Below, one piece after another: positions 23,205 to 35,200 of a stretch of DNA of 64,000 bases. The translations under genes were made by a program, and so were the position numbers. Under the pieces are notes generated by a model that saw nothing but the letters and a program-made list of their open reading frames with translations, was not told the DNA's origin and did not search any database. Every line of letters starts with the position of its first letter. The stretch's first letter is position 1. Origin of the DNA: Pachyseris speciosa (Eukaryota; Cnidaria; Anthozoa; Scleractinia; Pachyseridae); assembly GCA_016490735.1 (NCBI GenBank), contig JAEMWC010000239.1, positions 437,501 through 501,500 of the forward strand, given 5' to 3'.

Positions 23205-23700
23205 TTGTGGGTTGTGTATGGTTTATATACAGAAAAGGGAAATGGAGCTACGCTATTGGTGGTAACATGGTAACGTGAAAAACAGGAATAAATTTATTGA
23301 ATGAAAAGCGCTCGTTGATACCGTGGGGATTTAGAGTGCCAATTTGAAAGATCAGTTTTTGCTCGAGATTTTTACGGCTTTCCGTGGTGCCTTGATGTAG
23401 GGAAAGGCCGGAGATCGACATGTGTTGTTTGGAATGGTTAGGGAGATTAAAATGCCGAGCGACAGGTTTGGATGCGTCTTTGTCATCTTTCTCAACATCA
23501 CGAAGATGTTCTCGGAATCGGTCACCTAGTCGTCTTCCTGTTTCGCCGATGTACAGCTTTTTGCGGAGGTACACGTGAAACGATCAGTGATCTTAACAGA
23601 TCGCTTAGGGCCCGATATTTTGTCAGTGTTTTGAATGAAAGGACAAGTTTTGCATCGCGAGCGCGCGCATTTAAAAGTGCCAGGTTGTTCAGTTGTTTTG
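23205..23700 (-). mobile_element. Penelope-like element 3' end, minus-strand half of a palindrome
   Basis: The minus strand encodes LYIGETGRRLGDRFREHLRD and continues to NLEQKLIFQIGTLNPHGINE, a GIY-YIG endonuclease domain of Penelope-like elements. It lacks 35 bp present in the plus-strand half just before the YIG motif, which removes the CTLC part of the conserved CxxC. The RT domain is absent. Confidence 0.8.
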
Positions 23701-23769
23701 AATGCGCTTTTAACTAGAAAGTTACCTACATTTTTGTCGCGTTTGAATGAAATCAGCGGTGGTTCCGAA

Positions 23770-24328
23770 AAGATTCGCGCGCTCGTGATGCAAAACTTGT
23801 CCTTTCATTCAAAACACTGACAAAATATCGGGCCCTAAGCGATCTGTTAAGATCACTGATCGTTTCACGTGTACCTCCACAAATGTTATCTATTGGATAA
23901 CCTGCACATTATGCAAAAAGTTGTACATCGGCGAAACAGGAAGACGACTAGGTGACCGATTCCGAGAACATCTTCGTGATGTTGAGAAAGATGACAAAGA
24001 CGCATCCAAACCTGTCGCTCGGCATTTTAATCTCCCTAACCATTCCAAACAACACATGTCGATCTCCGGCCTTTCCCTACATCAAGGCACCACGGAAAGC
24101 CGTAAAAATCTCGAGCAAAAACTGATCTTTCAAATTGGCACTCTAAATCCCCACGGTATCAACGAGCGCTTTTCATTCAATTAATTTATTCCTGTTTTTC
24201 ACGTTACCATGTTACCACCAATAGCGTAGCTCCATTTCCCTTTTCTGAAAATAAACCATACACAACCCACAATTCCTCGATTCGCTCCGACGATGGTCTA
24301 ACGCTCGAAACGTCAGCTAATCGAATCC

Positions 24329-24359
<31 letters not shown>

Positions 24360-24391
24360 CGTTGATAAACCAGATTTTCGTGTTTCACTCC

Positions 24392-24420
<29 letters not shown>
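23770..24420 (+). mobile_element. Penelope-like element 3' end, plus-strand half of a palindrome
   Basis: The frame runs through CKTCPFIQNTDKISGPKRSV, then CTLCKKLYIGETGRRLGDRF and ends ERFSFN at 24183, a full C-terminal GIY-YIG region. The arms (about 470 bp) are almost identical to the minus-strand half, so the pair forms a palindrome with a spacer of about 70-100 bp. Downstream, CTCCGACGA at 24285 and CGAAACGTC at 24305 resemble the conserved strands of the hammerhead-like motif reported in PLE terminal repeats. Confidence 0.8.
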
Positions 24421-24434
<14 letters not shown>

Positions 24435-25315
24435 CTACTCGCAGAGTACCCAAGTTTCTCTTTCATCTTTACTTGACTCGTTGATAAACAGAAACTGTTC
24501 TGGTTGAAACTGAGAAGTAAATCTTCTGAACTCTGTGCCTTTTCGTTCGTCTCGCTCACGGGCAATGATTTGAGGCTACAAATTTACGAACAGTGTACGG
24601 CAACCACAACAAATTGAGAACTAAATAATAACCTTTATTAGAGGATGAACTACAAAAATTTGACTGCTAATCTCTTGCGGCTTTCATTACCTTTTTTACT
24701 GTCAATCCCATCTGTCGTATAGTTCTGCTGAGGGTTTGCATTGCATACACCTCACCTCTCTCGTACTTCAACCACGCTTGCAACTCGTAAGGATAGAGCT
24801 CTGGATTATCTTACAGTATAACGAATGCCAAGAATTTCGGCGGCTAAATAATCTACATCCGTAAAAAGCTGATAGAAAGTCAATTTCCACACAACTCGAC
24901 TCATTTTCTGAGGCCAACGTTTTCAGCTACCTGATATTTTTCGTTTATTTGATCTTCTCTTTGGCGGATCGCTTACGGCTCCAGTGTTTACGTTCAATCG
25001 AATCGCCTTCTTCACAAACGTTTTGCTCCCAAAATGTGTTTTTGCATGCTATGTGATTCAAGGCTGACCATGTTGTCCCGACATAATAATCCTCCATCTC
25101 AACGAATTAAATTGGAAACGACTTTGTCAGTAATAACTGAGCGATTTATACCTGATCACAACGACGATTGAACATGGCCGTGAAACTGACACGAAACGAG
25201 GACTAGATTGTCATGGAAACATTTGATTGACATCCACCAAAACTTAGTTTTCGAAAATGGGAAAAAATCGTTGGAGGGCGCGTGTGACTGGTAAGCGCTG
25301 TAGACCAGTTAACGA

Positions 25316-26384
25316 ATGCATGAAAGCGCCTGCCGAACTTGAGACGATCGGAAATCGATTACAAATTTTTCCATTGTTTACGGCTGACATCCTGATACCC
25401 CAACCATCCCGATAGCTCTCCACGAGCTAAAAAGGTCATGCAGAGGAAATAACATTCTATAGACAAGTGGGCTTAAAAAAAATTTATGCGTCGAAAATGT
25501 AGAGCTTACAGGAGCTGCCACACTACCGTGTTTGTTTGTTTGTTTGTTTTTGTTTTGTTTTTGTTTTTTTTTTTCCTCGGGATAATTTTCTGTGAAGTTG
25601 AACTTTGGATTCCATTCTGTATTCTCTAATTTTAACGTTTTGTCTTCTACATTTTTCTTGGCCCTGTGGCTGTTATTATGGTTGCTGGTTGATATAGAAC
25701 AACGTAGAAGTCCCCTCGATTCATTTTATGCAAATCAATATTTAACGACAACTGATTTATTTTCTTCTCTAAATCTTTTACTTGTGGCAAGGGATCAAGA
25801 TTTTAGAACTACTGAGATGCGTAGGAAGTGCCGAGACAAATAGAAGATGATTCAGACAACAGGATTTTGCGAAGAGATTTTTTTTTTAATGCTTTATAGT
25901 ACAGACGCTTCCACCTAGGATATATATCCCTTCCATCTAGGATATATATCCCTAACAAATTTCTTTTTGGTAACAAAAAACTCTTTCCCTTGATCAGGAT
26001 ATCTTTGGTATTACCAAATATAGAATCAGGTCTTGGCCATTATTACACTGATATAGACGACTAATTTCTAGCAAATTAGCCTGTATCTGTCTTTAAGACG
26101 ATGGAATTTCGCATTCTATGGACTCGTAATTGATGGGGACAAGTCAAGAAAACTGAACCCCCACTCCCACTTCATATTCTTAAGAATAGATCAGATGGAC
26201 CTTCAACATTTGTTATAATTCTTCAGTTCCAGGTTCAGTAGTCTAAATAAAGCGGTTCGAGTGTTCCCCTTATCATTATATATATATGAAATATACATTT
26301 ATCCTGGAAAGACTGATCAGCTGACCATACAATCAGCTGGTATCAACTGGTGTCCAACAATCTAATTACAGATCTCATCAAGTC
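25316..26384. other. no gene recognised
   Basis: AT-rich sequence with T-rich runs near 25535-25575 and a tandem CTAGGATATATATCCCT motif at 25914-25950. No coding or mobile feature was assigned. Confidence 0.4.
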
Positions 26385-26520
26385 AAATTAAATCAAATGT
26401 TGGTTGTTGGAAAGAGAAAAACCGGAGTACCCGGAGAAGAACCTCTCAGAGCAGAGTAGAGAACCAACAAACCCAGCCCACTTATGACGCCGAGTCCGGG
26501 AATCGAACCCGGGACACATT
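26385..26520 (-). mobile_element. tRNA-derived SINE, truncated head
   Basis: On the minus strand GGGTTCGATTCCCGGACTC is a B-box with its T-arm, followed by GTTGGTTCTCTACTCTGC, CCGGGTACTCCGG and CAACATTTGATTTAATTTGA. The same body occurs at 53890-54080 with a complete tRNA-like head, so the two are one SINE family. The A-box half is missing here. Confidence 0.78.
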
Positions 26521-26539
26521 AATCAAAGTTATTTTAGTA

Positions 26540-26817
26540 TAACAACTAGCGGTAAAAAAACGACGCTTCCATCTCCCTGAGATCATTTTCAAGTTGAAGA
26601 AAAAGCGAATGAAATATACATGTATAAGTACAAATTAGGGCGTGAGAATGTCCAACGATAAAATATGTAAATACAAGCGCTAAAATGTAAGTGTTAAAAT
26701 AATAATTAAAAAAACTATATAAATAATTTTGCTCTTTTTTATTATTATTATTTTAACACTTACATTTTAGCGCTTGTATTTACATATTTTATCGTTGGAC
26801 ATTCTCACGCCCTAATT

Positions 26818-26883
<66 letters not shown>

Positions 26884-27170
26884 ATATATATATATATATA
26901 TAATTCTCAGGGAGATCGAAACGTTTTTTATCGCTAGTTTTTATACTAAAATACTACTAGTACTTATAATAATATTATTATTTTAACACTTACATTTTAG
27001 CGCTTGTATTTACATATTTTATCGTTGGACATTCTCACGTCCTAATTTGTATATATATATATATACAATATATATATACAATATATATATACAAGCTATA
27101 TATATATATAATTCTCAGGGAGATCGAAACGTTTTTTATCGCTAGTTTTTATACTAAAATACTACTTATA
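26540..27170. repeat. cluster of direct and inverted repeats with (TA)n tracts
   Basis: An 85-bp block containing TTTAGCGCTTGTATTTACAT and ATCGTTGGACATTCTCACG occurs at 26735-26820 and 26965-27050 in one direction and at 26625-26710 in the other. A second block, CAGGGAGATCGAAACGTTTT, occurs at 26909 and 27117, with a mirror near 26560. Long TA repeats (26818-26902, 27050-27107) separate them. It looks like nested copies of one short inverted-repeat element. Confidence 0.65.
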
Positions 27171-27429
27171 ATAATTAAAGTTATGCTCTTAAAAAGACGT
27201 TTCGTATCTTAGGCCAGCTGACCGATGTTATGCGACGTTTCAGAAACTAGTAAATTTCTTCAATAATTCTTCCTTCCCTTACCTGTAGTGCCAAGATCTC
27301 TGCTCCCATCTTAAAGAGATTTGGGGAGAAGGGGGAAGCCTTGCCAAGCTACTCTTGATTCTGACAGATGGAACTGGTACAACGACATTCCATGTTACTC
27401 TTTTTTTTTTTTTTTTTTTTTTTTTTTAG

Positions 27430-28871
27430 GTTTTGCAAAACGTAGACGCGCACGTTAAATTGGATAAATTCCACATGTCTCCACAAGAACCTCAGAGAAT
27501 ACTCGATATTCTAAAGGAAACCGCTGGTGTGGTGTGCCGCCGCAAAGGCTCCGAGTGTTACATTCTGTCTGGAACATTCAGCCAGATTAAAACTGCACAC
27601 AAACTTCTACAGTACCTCATTAAGACGAAAAGGGTGACTAAGGTCGTTCAGTATGGCAACCGTAATGAAGTACAGATCCAGGAACACTCTGCCCATGGCT
27701 TTGGTAAACTAACCCGTGGATCATCCAGCATTCCAGAACCCAACAGTTTTTAAGTCCAGCCGCAGTTCATGAAATTACTGAAACAGGTCTACAAGAGTAC
27801 TTTGCAAGATATGGAAGAAGAATTTGGTGTGAATATCATTTGGGAGGAAAACGCTTCTCAAGTATACATTTACCCCAGACAAATTACCAATGGGAACAAC
27901 CTTTATCAAGACGGTTGTGACGCATTCATTGACCTTTATCGGGGATTTTATCCGAACATTAGACGAGAGGTAGTTAGACTTCCTGGTGAGGCCAATGAAT
28001 CAGTTATTCGTGATGCGATCAGCTTTGTCCAAACTGAAAATCCTGCGATCATTGAGAAAGTGGAAAATAGCTTGGTTGTTTATGCGGAGAAAGATGACAT
28101 TAGCAGCTCCGTACGGGCGTTGAAGCAAAAGCTGAGCTTAAATAAAATCAGTGACAGCCGAAACACCAGACGCGGTCAAGGAAACACGAGTCGTGGTCCT
28201 CGTGAGTATAATGAAGCACAACAGCAAGATCCCTTCCCTTTTCTACAGCATTTAACCAAGTTTTGAAGAATGGAGTAAGCCTTTCATTATACCAGGGAGA
28301 CATAACTGATGAGCAAGTGGATGCCATTGTCAATGCAGCCAACGAGTGGCTTCGACATGGAGCTGGAGTAGCAGGTGCCATAGTGCGCAAAGAAGGTCGA
28401 CAGATACTAGATGAGTCTGATTGGATAACAGGCAAAGATGGACCACTTGATGTCGGTGAGGCCACTTTCACTACCGGTGGTAATCTTCCATGTCGCTACG
28501 TGATACATACAGTCGGGCCCAGGTGGAGGGAGCATGGGAGAGAGAAAAGTATATCCCTCCTCCGTCGAGCTTGCCTGGAAAGCCTCCGCGTTGCAGCACG
28601 ATTAGAGCTTTCTTCGATTGCCTTTACAGCTATCAGCTCTGGTATTTTTGGAATGCCGAAAGAAATTTGTGCTCAAGTCATGTTCGACACGGTGGAAGAG
28701 TTTAGCGCAAGTCAAGATGCTGAATTCAGCACCCTTCGTGATGTTCGTTTTGTCATCATCGACGAACCAACGATCAGTGGTTTTCATGAAGAATTCGTCA
28801 AGTGCTATTCTTCCCGGGGGAAATTCGCCAAAAACAGTGACCAGCTAGGGACTTGGAACTCCACCCAATAA
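27430..28871 (+). pseudogene. KH-like plus macro-domain protein, copy B, broken
   Basis: An acceptor after a long T tract opens the exon at 27430 in phase 0, as in the minus-strand paralogue at 57363-58803. The reading follows that protein through two KH-like regions, but a GAA-to-TAA change at 27751 stops it where the paralogue has SFEVQPQF. The frame then reopens to 28266, and a one-base shift near 28225-28240 is needed before NGVSLSLYQGDITDEQVDAI. The macro domain itself is whole (NAANEWLRHGAG, SSGIFGMP) and ends at 28871. The splice donor that closes the paralogue exon is absent. Macro domains bind ADP-ribose. With two lesions this is most likely a pseudogene, although the macro part could still be expressed alone. 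Confidence 0.85.
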
Positions 28872-29381
28872 GGAAAGACAACCTTCTCCGACCGCAGAGT
28901 CGTGTTAGAACTTGAGGCGGAGTGTGAGTATTATTAATAAAATAAGTCTTCTTAGGCTGGGTATACTGGAAAAGGAGCCCCTACTTTCGTTTTGGCCTTC
29001 TTTCCACAATAAAACGGCGTTTTCCTTCACCAATAACGTGTTATTTTGTTTTGTTTTACAGACCGGTCTTGAAAGTCAACTATTTCCTTATGAAAGTAAC
29101 TTTTGGTCTCAAAAAACCTGTTATAAAGACTACGACACTGGAGTATGACTATTTTTTTAATTTTTCGGATATCGAAAGCTGGATAACGAGTTGCATTCGT
29201 TGAATCAACTCATTTACGAAATTTCCTGACAGACCAAACTAGATGGAATCTCTAGGCTACGCGAAAGACCTTTTATTGTGTTTTCACGAAGAATCCTTGT
29301 ACCACATTGACCACAGTGTATTAAAGGTGGTGTTAAACTGATACTCAAACTCAAACTCGAGAGGAAGAACAACCTCCAGGG

Positions 29382-29651
29382 CAGGCGCGGATCTAGGGAA
29401 AATGGTGGCCGTTTTCCTATAACAGGGGCGGCGAAAGCACGACGCTCTACTAGAGCCCCGTGACAGTCTACGCCCCTATTTGGATTTTAATCCTCCAAAG
29501 TGCCATTCCCTGGGCGTTTTAGTCTTTCGCGCAGGATATTGGCCAGATTTCAAGATTAGGCTCGGAAATCTTCTTTCGATTAAAAAGTTTATTTTACAAA
29601 AATCTGACCGTTTTCGGTAAAACGATGGAAACCGGTGTGGATCCGCGCCTG
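29382..29651. mobile_element. hAT-like MITE
   Basis: The ends CAGGCGCGGATC and GATCCGCGCCTG are perfect 12-bp inverted repeats flanking 270 bp. CAG-type ends fit hAT elements. I could not align a clean 8-bp target duplication. Confidence 0.55.
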
Positions 29652-31149
29652 CAGGGGATGCCTTTCGGAAAATCACTCCTGTGCGCGTTGTTTTAAGCGA
29701 AACCCCAGACAACTGTACATCACCAAAAAGCTAATGAAATATAGAATCTGAAAATAACTTTAACTGTAACTAGCATTGTTTGAGTAGGCTAGCAAAAGCG
29801 TTCATCTGAAGTGTTTGCTCAGTTGAGTTAATTAATGCGTTACTATGGGCATTCAAACAAACTGGACTATATCATTCAGGAGATAACAGCCTGACAAAGT
29901 GTGTGAGGCTTTATTGTTATTCTGATTGCAGATGGCCAAAAGAATTTCTTTCCGTGTGTGTCACGCGCATGGACGCGATGGGAAACATAGGTACGCAAAA
30001 CGTACATGAGCTATTTTGTAATGGTTTATCACTGGGTGACATGTGAACGACTGTTGTAATCTCAGAACTAGTAGCAAATGATAACAGGACACTAACTTTT
30101 GTGATTGAGATGTTTAACGGCTACCCGCCTACCCTAATTTGCATGCCATACTGTGCCCTACCACGTTATGATACTAGCAGCTCTCATTCTTAAGAACTAG
30201 GAAAGGCACCGAAAAGAGATCCATATGTGTAGCAGATATTGCAGCAGACAAAAGAAACAGGAGCCCTACGAATAAGCAGGGGCGTAGCAATGGTTTTTCC
30301 ACAAGTACGCACAATTTTCTAACCGCCGCCCCCTCCTCCACCCCATCCCCTAAGTCCTAAAATCGTTTTCGGCGACGCAGGCTAGATCTTATCAAACAAC
30401 CTGGTGCAAAGTGATGGTCGGTATCCTCTTGCTCCACGTGATCAATTCCAATGAAGCCAGAACAGTGCTGAACTAAGGCTGTGACTATTGACTATCGGAC
30501 CATTCGTACCATTCGCTGTTCACTATTCGGTTGGCGACTATTCGCTAGTCGGGTTTTCCAGACATCCGTCAATTTTCTGTCCATTTCGAGTAATATATTG
30601 ATCAAAAAAGGCAGTATCTTTAATTTCATTTATTTCTTGTATTAAAATTTAGTTCGAATACTGCTTTACCAATTATTAAGCTGGGAAAAGTTAAAGCGAC
30701 AACAACAAAAAGTAAGAAAGTTTAAAATTTCTCCCTCGTTCTCTTTATGTTTCGCCGCCATATTTAATCGATGTTTGCGTGCTTTGCGCATGCTTGCGGC
30801 CATGTTGACGGCCATGTGGTCAGAAATTTTGTGGCTATGTAACAACAATCAACAACAACAATCTTTATTATTTACACCTTTTTCTAGAATTAGCGTTACA
30901 CTTTTTAAGGAGTTTAGATCTGTAAAAAGAAGAAAAGAAAAGCTAAACTATTACAATTTAAAGGTGTCTAGGGGCTCAATAAACTAAAGTTTTTCAGTTA
31001 GCCCCTAGCTAAGGAAAGGTAACTAAAAAATTTGTAGCGGCTACAACAACAACAAAAACAACAACAGATACACACATTTAACTGAAAACTAAGGCGAAAA
31101 AATAAGCACAGATATAGGCAGTCGTTGGCATGATTTTACTTATTGGATT
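29652..31149. other. no gene recognised
   Basis: A GGGGCGTAGC motif at 30282 resembles one end of a MITE. The segment at 30480-30560 has repeated ATTCGC and ACTAT words. No gene was supported. Confidence 0.4.
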
Positions 31150-31416
31150 GAGCCTCCACAACTTCCAACAGCTGTTTATAAGATAGGCTCGATGGCAGTC
31201 AGTTTGTCTCTGTTAGGACATTCGGTGATTCGACGGCACGTCGGGCAACTCAACTCTGCCTCAGATGCTGTCGTATCCAAGCTTGCAGGTACGTCTTACA
31301 GAACGTGTGGAGACATTTCAGTATTTTTGGTTCATTCATCTCACTGAACTGCTCTTGGCAAACAGAAATTCTAGTTCCTTCTTAACATCGTCGAAAAAAC
31401 ACTTACTGTGAGCCAT
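31150..31416 (-). pseudogene. TRIM RING fragment, copy 3
   Basis: From an ATG at 31416 the minus strand reads MAHSKCFFDDVKKELE, as in the two TRIM copies, then a one-base deletion shifts the frame exactly at the first RING cysteine. Homology continues in changing frames through the RING (HTFCKT, RQH, LSCPTCR) to the residues before B-box 1 and stops at about 31150. Only the first 90 codons are represented. Confidence 0.8.
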
Positions 31417-31487
31417 GGTGACTGTTGAAGGCAACATTAATATATTAGCAGACGAAGCACGGCAAAAGTCCAGTTTCGAGTTTGACA

Positions 31488-31740
31488 TGATCGCTGAATA
31501 AAAGTACTGAGAACGGATTTGCACAGGGTTAGCCTCGACCTAAAGTAAAATATTCACAAATACCGGCGGGAAGGTGCCACAAATTTGAAAATTAAATAAT
31601 AGACAGAGCTGTAAACAGGTCATGTTCTCACTGGAATTTGTGAATATTATACTTTAGGTCGAGGCTAACCCTGTTATCAGTACTTTTATTCAGCGGTCAT
31701 GCATGACGAACTCCAAACTTGACTAATCTTGGAAAAGCGG
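31488..31740. repeat. short palindrome beside the TRIM fragment
   Basis: GGGTTAGCCTCGACCTAAAG at about 31527 is mirrored near 31653, and the flanking TGAATAAAAGTACTGA is mirrored as well, giving arms of about 60-70 bp. The right arm continues into GGAAAAGCGGAAGTGCCGTA, the upstream sequence of the TRIM genes in reverse. Confidence 0.6.
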
Positions 31741-33018
31741 AAGTGCCGTAAAATCTTACTTACAGTTGTAAGGATCTCTCGGTTGAGCGCTGTAAGGCTT
31801 GGATCACTTCCCCACTCTTGGTCGATGGGCCTTCGCGCGTCGGGCGAAACGAAGGGCGTTTAGTGGGGGGGAAATGGGGATAACCATCTTTTTCACACGA
31901 TCTTTTTCGAAAAGCCTTCGAGAGACCCTTTAAGCTGCACTTGTGTTCTTCCCTTTGTTGGAGATAAGTTCCCCTCTAGACACTCGAAACTCGAAAATTA
32001 TCAGAACATGCAAGTAGCCTTGCTGGTATTGGTAAGCGGATGGTCCTTGGATAAGCCAAGATGGCGAAAACGACAGTTGGCGGAAACAAAACAAAAACAA
32101 CGGGGAGCTCAGCAATTTTTTAGGCTATTGGCTTAGTAACTGTTCGGAGTTGGAAAATCCTATCGCATTCAGAAATTACTAGTAAAATATGAGAATTAAG
32201 TGGCCATTGTGCACCGAGAGTTTTCGAGTGTGGATAGGAGGCAATTATGTGGTACATGACACACGCTTTGTTTTTGTGTTACAGAAAATCGAGAAAATTT
32301 AGACTTTTATTTTAGTATCCTCTGGCTCAGATACACAAGGCAACCTAATTGATTGATTGATTGATTGATTGACCTTTAAGGAATTGTTGATATCAAGCGA
32401 ATCCCGTCGATGAAAAGCAAAACTGAAAATGACTGAGACACACACTGTCGGCCACTAAAAGCTTACTGAAGGCTTTATTTCCTTGAAGAATACTTCCCAA
32501 ACAGACGTGATCATAACAGACGGCTGAAGCGCCAAATCTCACCCCAATAGACTCCACCTCAGCACTCGTTTTCAAATGAGACCTCGAGCACGTGACTTGT
32601 GCTTTTCGTCAAACGTAACAAAGTAGCTGATTGGCTACTCTTATATTAAGTGTTTAATCTTACAGTATATAAATTATTTTCGCCTTTCAGGTAAATTTCC
32701 GGCCTCGTTTACATTTTCAGTTGTTGTATGATAACCTAAAAAGTAAGTTTTCTTCACTAATGGCACAACGACACAGTGAAGTGAAAAGTATTCAAATAAC
32801 TGTCAGTGGTCTTCATGGCAACAAAGCACGACTTCAAAATGACAAACACTCAACAGCTTTTTAATGGCTAAGGTTTTTTATGATAAACATTTTATGATTT
32901 TCATAACTCACTGTTTTGATCCGTGCCTTACGGAGTCTTCGAAATTAATATTGTTTTTGCTTAGCCAATGTGAAATTACAATCTCGTAAAAGTTCAATTA
33001 AGTAAACATACATTGCAG

Positions 33019-34296
33019 GTCCAGAGCATCCCAATCCAGAAAAGCCTTACAGTGGTTTATTTACCACAGTATACCTTCCTGCCAACACAGATGGCAGTGA
33101 CGCATGCAGCCTTTTGAAGAAGGCGTTTGAAGGAATTTTGCTGTTTACAATTGGTAAATCTCTCACTACTGGAGAGGATAATAAGATTGTATGGAACGGC
33201 ATCGAATTGAAAACGTCTCAAGATGGAGGCCCGGCCAGGTACGTTTATTTTATACAAATAACTTAGTCTTGTCTGTTTTACACTTACGAGAATAGCCATC
33301 CCTGTAATCACAGTCTCATCACGCCTCAAAGTGCAACCACCTCTCACAGAGTCATCCACGAACTACAGTTTGGAGCTGTCAAGGGTGTTACAATACAATA
33401 CAATACAATGTTCTTTATTTTGAGAAGGTAAATACATGATTAACCCAGTAAAGAGTTTTCTAACACATGGCCCTCTATAAGACAGAAAGAAATATATATA
33501 AATAAATTTCAAAAATACACACATACAATAATTAAATTGAATGTAACATTTAAAATGAAATTAAAAATTAACACAATATAAAAGTTTTCATTAACATAGT
33601 TACAAACAATATATCGCAGCAAACTTGGACGATTAGGAGAAATAGCAATTGCAGTAAAGCAGGAAAAGGCATGCAAAGCAATACAGAGCTATATTTACCC
33701 GGTTAATAACTATGTGCGGTTAAAAAAAAACAGATCTTAGCAAGTGCTATTGGAATCTAACCACTCATCTTTCACAGATAATTAGGCAAGAAAAATCCAA
33801 AAAAAATTAAAATACGTAGCAATGTGTGGGAGTCATTTTTTTTTTCCCAAAATGAGGTTCAGTTACTCCTGAAAAATGAGTGGTCACCGCCAATCTTCTT
33901 TTTGGATAGCAAAAGGCCTTAGTAAGATCTGCTTTTGTCGCATAGTTGTAAACCGCGCAAAAATACTCTTATTCTACGAAGTACCAGCCTTTATAGGAAA
34001 CCCTTAGTTTTCGAGCGATACGGACATGCACACAGAGTATGCGCAGAAGCAATACGAGGCACCGTCCTCGAGCAGCAAAAAATGTATGTTTTCAAAATCG
34101 GCCGCCACACGTACACACACGTCACACACATGCACAGACAATTGTTAAACATAGTTGGTAAAAAGACAGTACTAGTTGTCTTTGCTCAACAGCTAAACTA
34201 TGGCTCGTTATTTTTTGCAGTTATGGATACCCAGACCCCAGCTATTTTGATGGACTAAAGAATCAGCTGGCTGAGAAAGGAATAACTCAGCCATAG
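33019..34296 (+). pseudogene. Deltex C-terminal domain gene, copy B, RING exon deleted
   Basis: The second and third exons of copy A are preserved intact at 33019-33238 and 34221-34296, with the same lengths (220 and 76 nt), phases and splice sites. They encode GPEHPNPEKPYSGLF, LLFTIGKSLTTGEDNKIVWN, GIELKTSQDGG and YGYPDPSYFDGLKNQLAEKG. The RING exon is missing: sequence matching 5463-5553 runs directly into sequence matching 5972 onward, a deletion of about 415 bp. The DTC has no stop or shift, so it may be read from another promoter or spliced to another upstream exon, for instance the macro exon at 27430-28871 on the same strand. Without such a partner it is a pseudogene. As in copies A and C the IHHKT stretch is ELKT. 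Confidence 0.8.
33391..33690 (-). mobile_element. short retroelement 3' end in the copy B intron
   Basis: About 300 bp are present here but absent at the matching place in copy A (near 6680). The insert starts with ACAAT tandem repeats and GTTCTTTATTTT, the reverse of a LINE-type 3' tail ending in (ATTGT)n. It carries no ORF. Confidence 0.6.
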
Positions 34297-35200
34297 GCAT
34301 TATGCATCCATTTATCCTTACTATGCACTTACCTTAGTGGCTGTTTTTAGAAACAATTCTTAGAATAATTCTCGTAAACGTCTTTAATTTTTGCGGTCAA
34401 GTTTCGGGTTTTGCCTGCGTTTGAAATACCTGGCTTCATGTAACGAGTTCGCCAGATACTAGAAACAACTGGATGTGTTTGATGATGTCTACCGGTGTTG
34501 AGAGTTGAGCAATTTTAACAGGGGCACCCAACGAGCCAAAGCAGCCAAAAGCCAAGAATTGAGTAATTTTAAGCTTCGGAAGATTGGAATCGAACAACAA
34601 ATTGTAATTTCCACTCGGTGCTATTCCTCGGTAGGATAGCTAAAGCGTAGTTTCACAGAGAGGATCCCTTAGCTTGCGCTTCCGTTTATCAGTGTCGCTG
34701 AGAAACGCAACAGCAAGTGTCACGATGCTGTTCTCGTAAGGTCCCGTTTGTTGTACTGGTGAAAATCAAGTAAAGGCCTGTTATTGCTTCGTTGCCAACT
34801 GGTCATTCAAGTGCTACAATGTAAACTATATCATGCAAAAAGATTTTGCGTAGGAAGAGGCTATCCAAGAGACGAAAATTGAGCAAGCGTCGAGGGTTGG
34901 TTGTAACACTGCTCAAGCTCTTCCTTTTTTAGAGTCTCACTAAAACTATGTAAAACTCTTGATAGTTTTGTGAAGAAAACGAAACATACAGAAGAGGTGA
35001 GTTTTTAATGCTTGTAGCATGCAGGAGGCACACATCATGCATATTTAATTAAAATTCCAGTTTTTGAAAAGGTCGTAAGTACAGGCTGTGAACCCAAGAG
35101 GTGGCAGTTAAATCCAAGTATAAGAGAGATACGGAAGCTGGACTGAAATACCTGGCAGAAATTTCATCACCAATTTGGTGTACAGCAGAAGTTATCCTTA

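Noticed and set aside
26818..27107. Possible CRISPR-like array
   Set aside because: The repeats are (TA)n tracts and mirrored transposon pieces without regular spacers, in a eukaryotic setting.
31752..31870. Possible rRNA or snRNA fragment (GGATCTCTCGG, GC-rich hairpin)
   Set aside because: Only a short match to the 5.8S-type GGATCTCT motif; no longer agreement with any RNA I recognise.
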